A DNA stretch of 64,000 nt, from positions 124,001 to 188,000 of the forward strand of contig KV918815.1 in assembly GCA_002049455.2 (NCBI GenBank), given 5' to 3'. The notes beneath the pieces are model-generated. The model had not been told where the DNA came from, searched no databases, and saw nothing but the letters and a program-made list of their open reading frames with translations. The first letter of the stretch is position 1; every line of letters begins with the position of its first letter. This DNA comes from Porphyra umbilicalis. Taxonomy: Eukaryota > Rhodophyta > Bangiophyceae > Bangiales > Bangiaceae. Below are positions 44,069 to 53,560 of the stretch, one piece after another. The position numbers and the translations under genes are program-made.

Positions 44069-44947
44069 GAGCAAACCTAACAATGAAGGACTAACGAAAC
44101 GTGTCTCCATTATTGCGGCCACGTGTCTATATTCGCTTATTGGTCCACAAACCACGGTCTTGTCAATGTAACGGTGCCCTAACGAATATCAAACACGACA
44201 ATTAATTTATGTAAGTCCATCTCGCTCCGATAGTCCGGGCGACACAATAGGGGACGCATGTTCTAATCGAAGGCAAAATAGGCCACGCCCTCCCTATTCA
44301 GGACACAAGCACTATGCTAGACGCCCTCCCATTGGCTGATCGGGAGATGAAAAGGATCCAACACGTGTCCCAGTAACTGTGACTACGGCAAAAGTCGACC
44401 GTGAAAGAAACGCGCCCGCGACCCAGTGCCTGATGCGACACTTGACCGGACGTTTGACGGAACGCTGGACGGTCCGACAGAGACAGACCGGGCGCGAGTG
44501 GACACAACGTATGGGAGAGAAACAGACACTGGAGGGGGGGTCACATCAGCAGCCTTAGTCAGTAGGCCCGACACATGACACGCGATGCAAAGGAGCCGTC
44601 AGACGTGAAGTGGACTGGAAGACGCGTGCGCCTGTGACGTCGACAATATCTGTGACAGTCGGACGACTGGCACTCCCTCGCAACTGGAACTTGTGGTCCT
44701 AAATTTAGGATCAGTGGATGTCGGCGCGTGAATCGTCGTACGTTGAGCGAGTTGGACGAACAGACGACTTAGACAGCCGGATCCGCACTGTCAATCACCA
44801 CCCGTACAAAAAGCATGGTGCCTCGTGACTGACGGTCAAATGTCAATTCCATGTTCGTTGGTCAAATGTCCTTCCAATGTGACAGCCTCTGGTACGTACG
44901 GCATGTGGCGGAGGGTGGGCCATCGCGCCCGATCCTGACGGCAGAGG
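44069..44947. other. Left subterminal region of the Harbinger element
   Basis: The first 400 bases match the derivative at 8,705-9,470. It contains ATTGGTCCAC and CCATTGGCTGATCG, both with CCAAT-type cores, and is presumably where the transposase and its Myb partner bind and where the transposase promoter lies. No gene was seen. Confidence 0.5.
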
Positions 44948-47230
44948 ATGGTGCACCCAGATATCGCCCCGCCCCATCGGGTCCATGCGAGGGGTGGCGC
45001 CAGGCCCTGTTCGTTGCATGGCCAAACTGACGTATTGGGAGGGGTGCGCGTAGAAACGTCGCTCGACCCCAGCCCCAGCGCATTCTGGCGGGGGGGGGGG
45101 GGGACAACGTACCATCCTGCACAATCAGCCCCCGGCCATCGCTCGGTGGGTGGCGACACCGAATTGACAACGACGGTCGGCGCTATGCGCGGATCGCGAC
45201 CACCGTGCTCGCGACCACCGTGCTCGCGACCACCGTCTCCGAGACTGCCATCTCCGAGACCGCCGTGCACGCGACGGCCCTGGTTGCGCCTCGCACGAGC
45301 GCAGCGCTTTCGTGCAGCGGAGGGTGGTCCCATGGAGGGTGGATTCATGAGCATGAGCGGGTGGGAGGGGGACGAGGGTGGGAACGACGATGTCACCACA
45401 GCGGCAGTCGTCGCAGCTCACGTTGCTACCCTCCTGGAGTGGCGCCGCCGAGCGAGGTTGGCGGTGCGCGTGCAGCGTCCGCGGTATCGTGGCTCGACGC
45501 CCGGCCGAGTGCCCAACAAGCCACGCAACTTTGACCTCGGCCTGCACTGCATTCTGCGTAATTATTTTGGCGTGGATGGGCTGCCCCCGGTGTATAACAT
45601 GTTGGACTTTGAGCGTCGCTTTCGAGTTCCCATGGCCGTGTTCCAGAGAATCTATCATGCGATTAAGGACCGACCGTTTTGGGTACAGCGCGTGAACGCG
45701 ACGGGGCGGCCGCAAGCGCATCCTTTGCAAAAGCTTGTGGCTGTGTTCCGCGTCCTGGGGTATGGCGAGTCCTGTGATCGCGCGGACGAGTATGTGCGGC
45801 TGTCTAGTTTAACCATATCGCGCGCGGTGACGCTCTTCACGGAGTTCATGGTGGACGAGTTTAGCTCTCGCTACCTGCGACCGCCCACAAGGGCGGAAAT
45901 CGGTAACATCCTCGGCCGCAATGCTGAGCGCGGGTTACCGGGGTGTCTCGGGTCGCTTGACTGTTCTCACTGGCAGTGGTCCGCTTGCCCGAAGGGGCGC
46001 GCGGGTACCTACCAGGGCCGCAATGGGCAGCGGTCCATCGTGATTGAGGCGATCTGTGACGAGGACACCTGGATATACCACATTTTTGCGGGGAGTCCCG
46101 GGAGCCTGAATGACATTAACGTCCTGTACCAATCTCCCTTGTACATGGATGTTATCACTGGCAAATGGCCCCCGCGTGACTTTCCGTTCACTGTGAATGG
46201 TAATACTCGTACCTTGCTTTATTACCTAGTGGACGGCATCTATCCTCGCTTCGCGTTCTTCGTCGCCCCCTATCCCAACCCCCAAACTCGAGAGCAACGG
46301 ACTTTTAACCGCTTGCAAGAGGCGCTGCGCAAGGACGTGGAGCGCCTATTCGGGATCCTAACGGCCCGTTTCCACATTAAGCTGCACCTGTGCCGTTACT
46401 GGTCAGTACCGCGCATGGTTCTGACCACGCAGACAGTTGCCATCTTACACAACATGGTTGTGGAGGCACGCCGCGACGGGTTTGTGTCGCGGTCGCGTTC
46501 GTCGTGGTACGGGGGAGGCGGCGATGGGCCGGGGGCCGCCGGACCGGCGGGCAACGTCGGTCCGGCGGTGGGGACTGCGGCGGGGGGTGCGGGCGCCGGT
46601 GTTGGAGTGGGCGCTGGCGCAGGCGCGGGCGCGGGCGCCGCCGGTGCCGCCGCTGGAGAGGCGGCCGAACACGGCGCGGGAGGTGTCGCGCCCGGTGCCG
46701 GTGCTCCAGCGGCTGCCGGCGCAGGCGGGGACGCCCCCGGTGCCGGTGATGGAGCAGAGGCCGGCGCCGGCGCGGGCGCCGGCAGTGACGGAGTTGCTGG
46801 TGCCGGAGCCAGCGCGGGTGATGGGGCCGACGGCGCGGGCGATGCCGCGGCTGGAGACGGCGGTGGTGGTACGGGGGCCGGCGGCGGCGGGGGGGGGACC
46901 GGCGCGGCCGCGGGCGCGGCCGGTAGCGGCGGAGCTGGTCTGGGGGCGGGCAACGGTGGAGGGGCGGACGGCGCGGCAGCGGGCGACGGCGTTGAGGACG
47001 GTGGGGCCGACGGGGATGGTGCCCAAGGGTTGGATGATCTTGAGCATACCCCGGGCGTCCCACCCCCCCAGGTCGGAGCCGCTGCCGTGGCGCCAATGAG
47101 CGAGTTTATGCGCATCCTGATGGCGACGGGCGAGGCCAAGTCCCTGGCGGAGCACCAGGCGCTCCGCGATGACCTGTGCGCGCATGTTTTTGCGCAGCGA
47201 GGCGAGCTGCTGGAGCCGTACGTTGATTGA
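44948..47230 (+). CDS. PIF/Harbinger DDE transposase
   Basis: The core follows the plant-type Harbinger transposase family (DDE_Tnp_4/Plant_tran). A helical region (RRFRVPMAVFQRIYHAIKD, then LQKLVAVFRVLGYGESCDRA) precedes the catalytic domain. Asp338 lies in GSLDCSHW, the conserved GSLND motif has Asp389, Asp429 is in LVDGIYP, and Glu465 is in KDVERLFG. Asp429 and Glu465 are separated by 35 residues, the DD35E spacing. The enzyme should cut and rejoin the element ends in the nucleus. I show the first ATG, but residues 1-128 come from short CCACCGTGCTCGCGA-type repeats, so the ATG at 45332 (MEGGFMS) may be the true start. After the catalytic domain, about residues 515-700 are a Gly/Ala-rich linker, then a short helical tail ending LEPYVD. 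It is convergent with the Myb-like gene. Confidence 0.93.
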   Translation: MVHPDIAPPHRVHARGGARPCSLHGQTDVLGGVRVETSLDPSPSAFWRGGGGTTYHPAQSAPGHRSVGGDTELTTTVGAMRGSRPPCSRPPCSRPPSPRLPSPRPPCTRRPWLRLARAQRFRAAEGGPMEGGFMSMSGWEGDEGGNDDVTTAAVVAAHVATLLEWRRRARLAVRVQRPRYRGSTPGRVPNKPRNFDLGLHCILRNYFGVDGLPPVYNMLDFERRFRVPMAVFQRIYHAIKDRPFWVQRVNATGRPQAHPLQKLVAVFRVLGYGESCDRADEYVRLSSLTISRAVTLFTEFMVDEFSSRYLRPPTRAEIGNILGRNAERGLPGCLGSLDCSHWQWSACPKGRAGTYQGRNGQRSIVIEAICDEDTWIYHIFAGSPGSLNDINVLYQSPLYMDVITGKWPPRDFPFTVNGNTRTLLYYLVDGIYPRFAFFVAPYPNPQTREQRTFNRLQEALRKDVERLFGILTARFHIKLHLCRYWSVPRMVLTTQTVAILHNMVVEARRDGFVSRSRSSWYGGGGDGPGAAGPAGNVGPAVGTAAGGAGAGVGVGAGAGAGAGAAGAAAGEAAEHGAGGVAPGAGAPAAAGAGGDAPGAGDGAEAGAGAGAGSDGVAGAGASAGDGADGAGDAAAGDGGGGTGAGGGGGGTGAAAGAAGSGGAGLGAGNGGGADGAAAGDGVEDGGADGDGAQGLDDLEHTPGVPPPQVGAAAVAPMSEFMRILMATGEAKSLAEHQALRDDLCAHVFAQRGELLEPYVD

Positions 47231-47699
47231 GCGTTGCTCTTGAGGGTCGTTATTGCGTTTGTTGCATGACATGTTTCTTTCCGGGCATCACTTTTTTGAT
47301 GGTGCGATGACGTCTTGCTTTTTTGCGGTTGTGCTTTTGAGTCTTCTACAGTTTTACGGTATGTGTGCGGGTGGGCGCATTTTCAGTGGTATTGTTTTTA
47401 CGGGCGTCCCGGAAACCGTTGAGAATGCGTGTGTTCCCCTGCTCTTTTCTTGCGGTACTCGCGCGAGGCCCCAGGTCGCGGCCACAGTGGCCATCGTCAG
47501 GTGGCGGCCGCCGCCGACGTCTGGCTCATGTCGAGGGGCGGCCGCCAAGCTTGTTCTTGCGACCTTCCGGGGCGCGGCGGCCACGGTTGCCTGTGACGCG
47601 TGACCAGAGCGGCCGCCGCGCTTGTCGAGACGGGTGCGGCCGCCGCGCATGCGTTGCGCGGCAGCTGCGTTGGTGTGACACGGCAGCCGGCGCCATTGC
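47231..47699. other. 3' flank of the transposase gene
   Basis: A T-rich stretch (47,231-47,440), probably the 3' untranslated region, is followed by GC-rich DNA in which GCGGCCGCC motifs begin. No gene was seen. Confidence 0.4.
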
Positions 47700-48560
47700 T
47701 CGTGTTGGCGGCGGCCGCCGCGGTCCTCAAGGATGCTAGGTGGGGGCGGCTGGCGCCCGTGTCTTGCGTGTGGGACGCGCGCGGCGGCCGCCCGTGCGCT
47801 GGCGTGCATGGTGGCACGTTTGGGGCGGCGGCCGCCGCCGTCGTCAACATGACCAGGTGGGGGCAGCGGCGGCGGCCGCACGTGCCGCGTTGGCATGCGA
47901 CGGCAGCCGACAAATTTGGTGGTGTTGGCGGCGGCCGCCGCTGCAACATGGTGGCAAGACGTGGGCGGCGGCTGCCGCCGTCGTCAATATGACAAGGTGG
48001 GGGCAGCGGCGGCGGCCGCACGTGCCGCGCTGCCGTGCAAGGGCAGCCGCCACATTTGGTGGTGTTGGCGGCGGCCGCCGCTGCAACAAGGTGGCAACAC
48101 GTGGGAGGCGGCCGCCGCCGTCGTCCACATCACAAGGTGGGGGCATCGGCGGCGGCCGCACGTGCCGCGCTGCCGTGCAACAGCAGCCGCCACATTTGGT
48201 GGTGTTCGCGGCGGCCGCCGCTGCAACAAGGTGGCAACACGTGGGCGGCGGCCGCCGCCGTCGTCAACATCACAAGGTTGGGGCAGCGGCGGCGGCCGCA
48301 CGTGCCGCGCTGCCGCGCGACCGCAGCCGCCGCGGTTACTTGTCATTGCAGCGGCCGCCGCGGACCGCATGGTGGCACGTTTGGGGCGGCGGCCGCCGCC
48401 GTCGTCAACCTGCAAGGTTGGGGCAGCGGCGGCGGCCGCACGTGCCGCGCAGACGTGCGACAGCTGCCGCCGCGGTTGCTTGTCTTGGCGGCGGCCGCCG
48501 CGGACCGCATGGTGGCAAGCTTGGGGCGGCCGCCGCACATGTAATGGGTGGCACGGGTGC
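47700..48560. repeat. Tandem 140-bp repeat, about six units, NotI-palindrome rich
   Basis: The marker GGGGCAGCGGCGGCGGCCGC (with small changes) recurs at an exact 140-base step: 47,861, 48,001, 48,141, 48,281 and 48,421. A more diverged unit lies on either side. Each unit contains three or four GCGGCCGC or GGCGGCCGCC palindromes. The array lies between the two convergent genes of the Harbinger element and has no stop-free conserved frame that looks like protein. Confidence 0.9.
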
Positions 48561-49069
48561 GGCGGCCGCGTGTGCGCTGCGCGGCCACCGTGATTGCGAG
48601 GCGCGGCAGCCGCCACGCTGAGGGTGGCTGAGGGCGCTGTGTCCTCCCCCGTGGCACGGGTGCCCGACTTTGGCGGCTTGGCGCCTGCATGTGGGGCATC
48701 GGCACCGGCCAAGACTACGGTTGAGCGCTACTGACGGCATCTTGCCCACTTGCCGCACAAGAGCTGCGTCCTCCTCGCGGCGGTCGTTCACACTGGCCTC
48801 TTCGTGAGTGCACATCTGATAGGAAAAAAAAAACCCTGCCCAACGGGGAAAAAAAACCATCTACTACTATGAGAACACGGCTAGCGCAACTACGACGCCA
48901 ATCGCACTGACACACAAACGAAACATGCGAGACCAACACAGCAACAAAGCGCATACAAAGCATTCCCGTACAAGCATGCACCGCGAACGACACAGAAGTG
49001 ACGTCTCGCGGACCGAGAAAGAAAAAGAACAGAAGAAACAGACAAAGCAATAGGCAGTCAACCAGTGGC
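48561..49069. other. 3' flank of the Myb-like gene
   Basis: GC content falls at 48,820-49,060, with A-rich runs (AAAAAAAAACCC, GGGAAAAAAAACC). On the minus strand these are T-rich and are the likely 3' untranslated region of the Myb-like gene. No gene was seen. Confidence 0.4.
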
Positions 49070-51106
49070 TTACGAGCTCTTGTCCGCGTCGCTGATGCTC
49101 TCGTCCGAAGCACTGGAGTCGGACGAGGAGCGGCCTCCATACCGTGCAAACTTCTCGATGATGTCGGAATCAAACCCATCGAAGCCGCCGCCGTCAGACA
49201 GTGAGTCGTCAGACGAAGAAGCCGACGGCGGCGTCCTCTTGCGACGCTGCTGCGGGCGCCCAGACGGCGGGGGGGTCCGCGCGGGTCCGGTAGTAGAGGC
49301 GGCGGCAGCCGCCGGTACTGATAAGGCGGCCGCCGCCGCAGAGAGTACCGCGGAAGACGTAGAGGGACCCGCCGCGGCCGACCGTGCTGTCGCTTCCGTC
49401 AGGTCGACGGTCGTGGACAGCGGCGACGCCATGGTGGCCGTGGCGTTCTTCTTCTTGGTAGCCATTGCGCGGCGGCCGCGCAAAGTCAACGGCGTCTGCC
49501 TCGCGGCCGCCGACTTGCGAGAAGGGGCGGCGGCTGTCCGCGGCGGCCGAGCAGGAGTTGTGGCCGCGCCGGATGGCGCCGTCGGCCGCCGACCGCGCGA
49601 CGCAGCCGCGGAGGCGGCCGATGCGCCCGTGGCGCTCGTCGGCGGTTGTCCTGCCGAGCGACTAGCGGCAGCCGCTGGGGGAGCGGCCGTCCGCACTGAG
49701 GACGCAGGCGCGGCGGCCGCCGACGGAGCAGCGGCAGCCGCCGACACAACGGAAGCGGGCCTTGCCGATGATGCCGGCACCTTCCCTGCCTCGGCCGGAC
49801 CTGACCCGCCCGCCGATGAAGAGGTGGCGGCCGCCGGTGCCGTCCGTGATGCGGAGGCGGCCGCCGACGATGCATGCTCCGCGCTGTCCGAGCCGGGCGC
49901 CGTGGACGGCGGGGATGCCCCATCGGCGGCCGCCGGCGGCACGTCTCCGGACGTGCCGCGAGGCGGCCGCTTGGCTCGCACGAGAAAGATGTCGGCGTCT
50001 GTGTCGACAGCGATGACCTTCAGCTTGTCCTCCGTCGCTGCCTCCCCCGACGCCGAGACGTCGTCAACGGGAGACCCACCGGCCGCAGCACCCTCAGGGG
50101 GCGGAGGCGTACCGGCACTGCCGTCGGCGGCCGCCCCCGACGCCCCACCGGTGGCGGCCGACACCTCCGTTGACACCTTGATACCCTCTCGCTCCATCAT
50201 CTTCTTCGCCTGGTGTGCCCAGTACGCCGCCCCCATCGCCGTCTCCCGCATAAATGGCTGGCTAAAGGCCATCATCATTGTCCGCTGCTCGGTGGGGTCG
50301 CCGAGCTTCTCCACCGCGCTTGCTACTCGGCCGATGGTGCGGTCATCCGCGACGGCGTCGACGCGGGCACGCCTGGCCGCCTTGTTCCCAATGGGGCGTC
50401 CACCCCACGGCTCGTCATCGCTATGGTTGACGTCCACGACCGTCTGTCGGCCGCCCCCTTCGTCGCCGGCGGCCGCATTGGCCGCGGCCGCCGTCGCCGG
50501 GTCGCGGTCCGCTGCCTGCTGCTCGGCAGCCTCCCCACCGCCATCCGCGCCGGCGGCGGCCGCCGCCCTTGCCGCTGCTCGCACCTGCTTGTCCGCGGCC
50601 TTCTTCTGCAGGGACGCGAAGGAGGCGGCCGCCGACTTGAAGCGGTCCTGGTCCTTTAACTGCTCCCAATAGTGAGCCCAGGGGCACGACACTTGTTTCT
50701 TGCGTCGCTTAGTTGTCTTTCCCTTGGCGACATCGTCGGCGTGATCGCCGCGGATGCGGCCATAAATGTTCGTGCTGCAGTAGAGCCCCTCGGCACAGTT
50801 GACGAGGTCGGCGTGGGTCGCGATGCCCGTCGGCTTCGATAGGCGCGCCTGCACCATGCAGCTGGAAAACTCCATCACACCGGCCACGATTTTGGCCCAC
50901 TGCTTCCGCATCGCGTCAAATCCGCGCTGCTCCCTCCCCGCGGCGCCCGGCTCCCCGCGCAGCAGGTCCAGCCAGCCCTTGAGCACCCGCCGCCAAAACT
51001 CCTTCCCGGACTGGTCGGTCCCTCGAATGGGGTTGTTGGCCTCAATCAGCCACGCCTTGATAAGTGCATCATTCTCAGCCACGGTCCTCGACGGTCCGCG
51101 GCCCAT
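49070..51106 (-). CDS. Harbinger Myb/SANT-like partner protein
   Basis: The ATG at 51106 opens a 678-residue protein. Residues of about 8-85 have the Myb/SANT (trihelix-type) pattern: an N-terminal helix with Lys-Ala-Trp (ENDALIKAWLIEANNP), then GTDQSGKEFWRRVLKGW and MRKQWAKIVAGVMEFSSCM. A basic KTTKRRKKQ near 130 is a likely nuclear signal. Near 236-248, RPIGNKAARRAR matches the conserved Arg-Pro-x-Gly-x-Lys-Ala-Ala motif of plant Myb-like/NAM-associated proteins. A helical region (TMMMAFSQPFMRETAMGAAY) follows. The rest is Ala/Pro/Ser-rich, ending in an acidic Ser/Asp tail. In this superfamily such proteins bind element ends and bring the transposase to DNA. The coding DNA is itself rich in GCGGCCGCC, read mainly as Ala-Ala-Ala and Ala-Ala-Ser. 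Confidence 0.85.
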   Translation of the reverse strand: MGRGPSRTVAENDALIKAWLIEANNPIRGTDQSGKEFWRRVLKGWLDLLRGEPGAAGREQRGFDAMRKQWAKIVAGVMEFSSCMVQARLSKPTGIATHADLVNCAEGLYCSTNIYGRIRGDHADDVAKGKTTKRRKKQVSCPWAHYWEQLKDQDRFKSAAASFASLQKKAADKQVRAAARAAAAAGADGGGEAAEQQAADRDPATAAAANAAAGDEGGGRQTVVDVNHSDDEPWGGRPIGNKAARRARVDAVADDRTIGRVASAVEKLGDPTEQRTMMMAFSQPFMRETAMGAAYWAHQAKKMMEREGIKVSTEVSAATGGASGAAADGSAGTPPPPEGAAAGGSPVDDVSASGEAATEDKLKVIAVDTDADIFLVRAKRPPRGTSGDVPPAAADGASPPSTAPGSDSAEHASSAAASASRTAPAAATSSSAGGSGPAEAGKVPASSARPASVVSAAAAAPSAAAAPASSVRTAAPPAAAASRSAGQPPTSATGASAASAAASRGRRPTAPSGAATTPARPPRTAAAPSRKSAAARQTPLTLRGRRAMATKKKNATATMASPLSTTVDLTEATARSAAAGPSTSSAVLSAAAAALSVPAAAAASTTGPARTPPPSGRPQQRRKRTPPSASSSDDSLSDGGGFDGFDSDIIEKFARYGGRSSSDSSASDESISDADKSS

Positions 51107-51821
51107 GGCAGCTACTGCGACGGCCCGCCGGAACGGCGACGGCTCGCTGGTGGAAGGGGGGGCCGACCGCCGGTACGGCGCTTGGCGGAGGTCCGACCGA
51201 TGACAGCGGCGCCAGCCCCAGAGTCGCCTGCCGCCTGGTCACCGGCACCGGTGGCAGCGACAAAGCCGGCGGGAGTACGACTGCCGACGCCGGCAGCAGC
51301 GACAGACTCGGCGGCCGGCCGATTGCCGGCGGAATTGACCGCCGGCTGCCGAGCCGACGCACCGACAGACTGGCACGCAACAGCAGCACTGTTCGCGGCG
51401 GCCAGGTAGCGTCCTTGGATGTACGCCAAGGCCGCCGCCGCTCTTGCCGACGCTTGTGCTGCTTTCTTGGCGGCAATGCTTGCGTTTGTTGCCTCTTCTT
51501 TCGCGCTTGCTGCAGTGGCGACCGCCGCGCGGTACTTGGCCGACGCGGTCGCCGACTCGGCCGCCGCTGCAGTGGCGATAGCGGCCGCCTCGGCAGAGGC
51601 AGCAGCCGCCGCAGAGGCGGCCGCGACAGAGGCGCGATGCACGGCGGCGCGGTCCTCGGGGCTTCGAATCAGCACGAACCGCCGCTTGCGGACGGCAGGT
51701 TGCGCCCACTGCTGGCGGGGCGGCCGCTCGCCAAAGAGGGAAGGCGAAGGGATGGACGGCGGGACGCCGGCTTCGACCGCGCCACCCGCCACCACCCCGA
51801 CAGCCACGGCGGATGCGGCCG

Positions 51822-53129
51822 TTACGACAAGTCCCCGCCCCACGGCCGCGGGCTCGGCTGCCGCTCGGGCGGCGGCGGGTCCGCCTCCAACCTTCTGGGC
51901 GGGCTTGGTGGTCTTTGACCCGGCTGCGGGCCGCCCGACGTCCACCGCGGCGGGCTCGCCGGCCGACCTTCGGGCGGCGCGCCGCCCGTCCACCTCGGCA
52001 GGCTTGCTGGCGGCGCGCCGCCCGTCCACCTCGGAGGACTTGGCTGCGGAAAGTCGGGCGGCGCGCCGCCCGTCCACCTTTGAGGACTCGGCTGCCGAAA
52101 TTCGTGCGGCGCGCCGCCCGTCCACCTTGGAGGACTTGGGTACCGACGGTCCGGCGGCGCGCCGCCCGTCCACCTGGGAGGGCTTGGTGGTCGTCGATCC
52201 GGCGGCGCGCCGCCTGTACACCTCGGAGGGCTTCGCGGCCGGCCGTTCGGCGGCGCGCCGCTCGTCCACCTCGGCGAGCTTGCTCGCGGCGCGCCGCCCG
52301 TCCACCTGGGAGGGCTTGGTGGTCGTCGGTCGGGCGGCACGCCGCCCGTCCACCTCGGAGGACTTGGCTGCCGACGGTCCGGCGGCGCGCCGCCCGTCCA
52401 CCTCGGAGGACTTGGCTGCCGACGGTCCGGCGGCGCGCCGCCCGTACACCTCGAAGGGCTTAGCGGCCGGCGGTCCGGCGGCGCGCCGCTCGTCCACCTC
52501 GGGGGACTTGGCTGCCGACGGTCCGGCGGCGCGCCTCCCGTCCACCTCGGAGGGCTTGGTGGTCGTCGGTCGGGCGGCGCGCCGCCCGTCCACCTTGAAG
52601 GACTTGGCTGCCGACGGTCTGGCGGCGCGCCGCGCGTCCACCTTGGAGGGCTTGGTGGTCGTCGGTCGGGCGGCGCGCCGCCCGTCCACCTTGGAGGGCT
52701 TGGTGGTCGTCGGTCGGGCGGCGCGCCGCCCGTCCACCTTGGAGGGCTTGGTGGTCGTCGGTCGGGCGGCACGCCGCCCGTCCACCTTGGAGGACTTGGC
52801 TGCCGACGGTCTGGCGGCGCGCCGCGCGTCCACCTCGGAGGACTTGGCTGCCGACGGTCGGGCGGCGCGCCGCGCGTCCACCTCGGAGGACTTGGCTGCC
52901 GACGGTCGGGCGGCGCGCCGCCTGTGCACGGCGGTAGGGCGCTGCCGCGCAACACAGGACGCGGGGGAGCCGGAGCGCAGCAGCACTGGCACTGACAGTG
53001 CGCCAGATGGGGCGCAACAGCGTCCGTCCAGTCCCGCAGGAGCCTCCTATCCTCGTTGTTACGCAAGCGCTGCTGCGTCCGCTGCGTTCTCCGCCGCCTG
53101 CTGTCGTTCGGCCTCTTCTCCCACCGCAT
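51822..53129 (-). CDS. Possible third Harbinger-element ORF, Pro/Arg-rich 16-residue repeats
   Basis: The ATG at 53129 lies about 20 bases after a TATAAA on the same strand. It opens 435 residues: a basic N-terminus (MRWEKRPNDSRRRRTQRTQQ), a Cys-rich patch (CQCQCCCAP), then about 20 repeats close to PPDRRQPSPPRWTGGA, ending in a Pro-rich tail. The same DNA is open in another minus frame (52,992-51,112), where the repeat reads RRAARPSAAKSSEVDG and the end becomes an Ala-rich helical region (SAKEEATNASIAAKKAAQAS). That frame has no ATG at its beginning, so splicing or a frame change would be needed. Which frame is used cannot be settled here. Confidence 0.35.
   Translation of the reverse strand: MRWEKRPNDSRRRRTQRTQQRLRNNEDRRLLRDWTDAVAPHLAHCQCQCCCAPAPPRPVLRGSALPPCTGGAPPDRRQPSPPRWTRGAPPDRRQPSPPRWTRGAPPDRRQPSPPRWTGGVPPDRRPPSPPRWTGGAPPDRRPPSPPRWTGGAPPDRRPPSPPRWTRGAPPDRRQPSPSRWTGGAPPDRRPPSPPRWTGGAPPDRRQPSPPRWTSGAPPDRRPLSPSRCTGGAPPDRRQPSPPRWTGGAPPDRRQPSPPRWTGGVPPDRRPPSPPRWTGGAPRASSPRWTSGAPPNGRPRSPPRCTGGAPPDRRPPSPPRWTGGAPPDRRYPSPPRWTGGAPHEFRQPSPQRWTGGAPPDFPQPSPPRWTGGAPPASLPRWTGGAPPEGRPASPPRWTSGGPQPGQRPPSPPRRLEADPPPPERQPSPRPWGGDLS
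51960..52925. repeat. Tandem 48-bp repeat, about 20 units
   Basis: Units carry GGCGGCGCGCCGC, then CGTCCACCT and a variable middle (GGAGGACTTGGCTGCCGACG or GGAGGGCTTGGTGGTCGTCG). The GGCGCGCC (AscI) palindrome recurs at exact 48-base steps, for example 52,814 and 52,862. The period is a multiple of three and the unit has no stop in at least three frames, which keeps long open frames on both strands. Two main unit types alternate irregularly, suggesting local unit shuffling. Confidence 0.9.
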
Positions 53130-53147
53130 GGCGCCGGAAGCCGCCCC

Positions 53148-53153
53148 TTTATA
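53148..53153 (-). promoter_or_regulatory. TATA box candidate
   Basis: TATAAA on the minus strand lies 19 bases before the ATG at 53129, in CCTATAAAGGGGCGG. It is a rare A/T-rich string in a very GC-rich stretch. It could drive the minus-strand transcript that includes the repeat ORF and perhaps the Myb-like gene downstream. Confidence 0.4.
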
Positions 53154-53219
53154 GGAGAGGAGCACCCGACGGGGTCACCGGATGGTCACACACGCCACGC
53201 CCGGCAGCCCGCCACGGCA

Positions 53220-53560
53220 GCTGTGCACGAGGCACAGCTCACAGCAGCGACGAGCGGCCGCCGCCCACAGACACCGGCGGGCGGCCGCCGCCCACAGACA
53301 CCGACGGGCGGCCGCCGGCCACTCACCGATGGGCGGCCGCCGCACACACCACCGACGGGCAGGCGCCGCCCACACCCTCGACGGGCGGCCGCCGCCCACA
53401 CCACAACGGGCGGCCGCCGCACACACCACCGACGGGCAGGCGCCGCCCACACCTTCGACGGGCGGCCGCCGCCCACACCACAACGGGCGGCCGCCTCGCA
53501 CACCACCGACAGGCGGTCGCGGCCCACACAAACGACGGGCGGCAGCCGCCCCCACACCAA
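53220..53560. repeat. Clustered GGCGGCCGCC repeats with CCGCCCACAC spacers
   Basis: About 12 copies of GACGGGCGGCCGCCGCCCAC or a close variant occur at about 26-30-base spacing, some with GGCAGGCGCC in place of GGCGGCCGCC. A longer two-unit period is visible at 53,336-53,440. This is the second NotI-palindrome array of the Harbinger element, upstream of the Myb-side genes. Confidence 0.85.

Noticed and set aside
49465-50672. Plus-strand frames across the Myb-like gene
   Set aside because: They are antisense to the minus-strand protein, which has the SANT-like and Arg-Pro-x-Gly-x-Lys motifs. They are GC-driven shadows.
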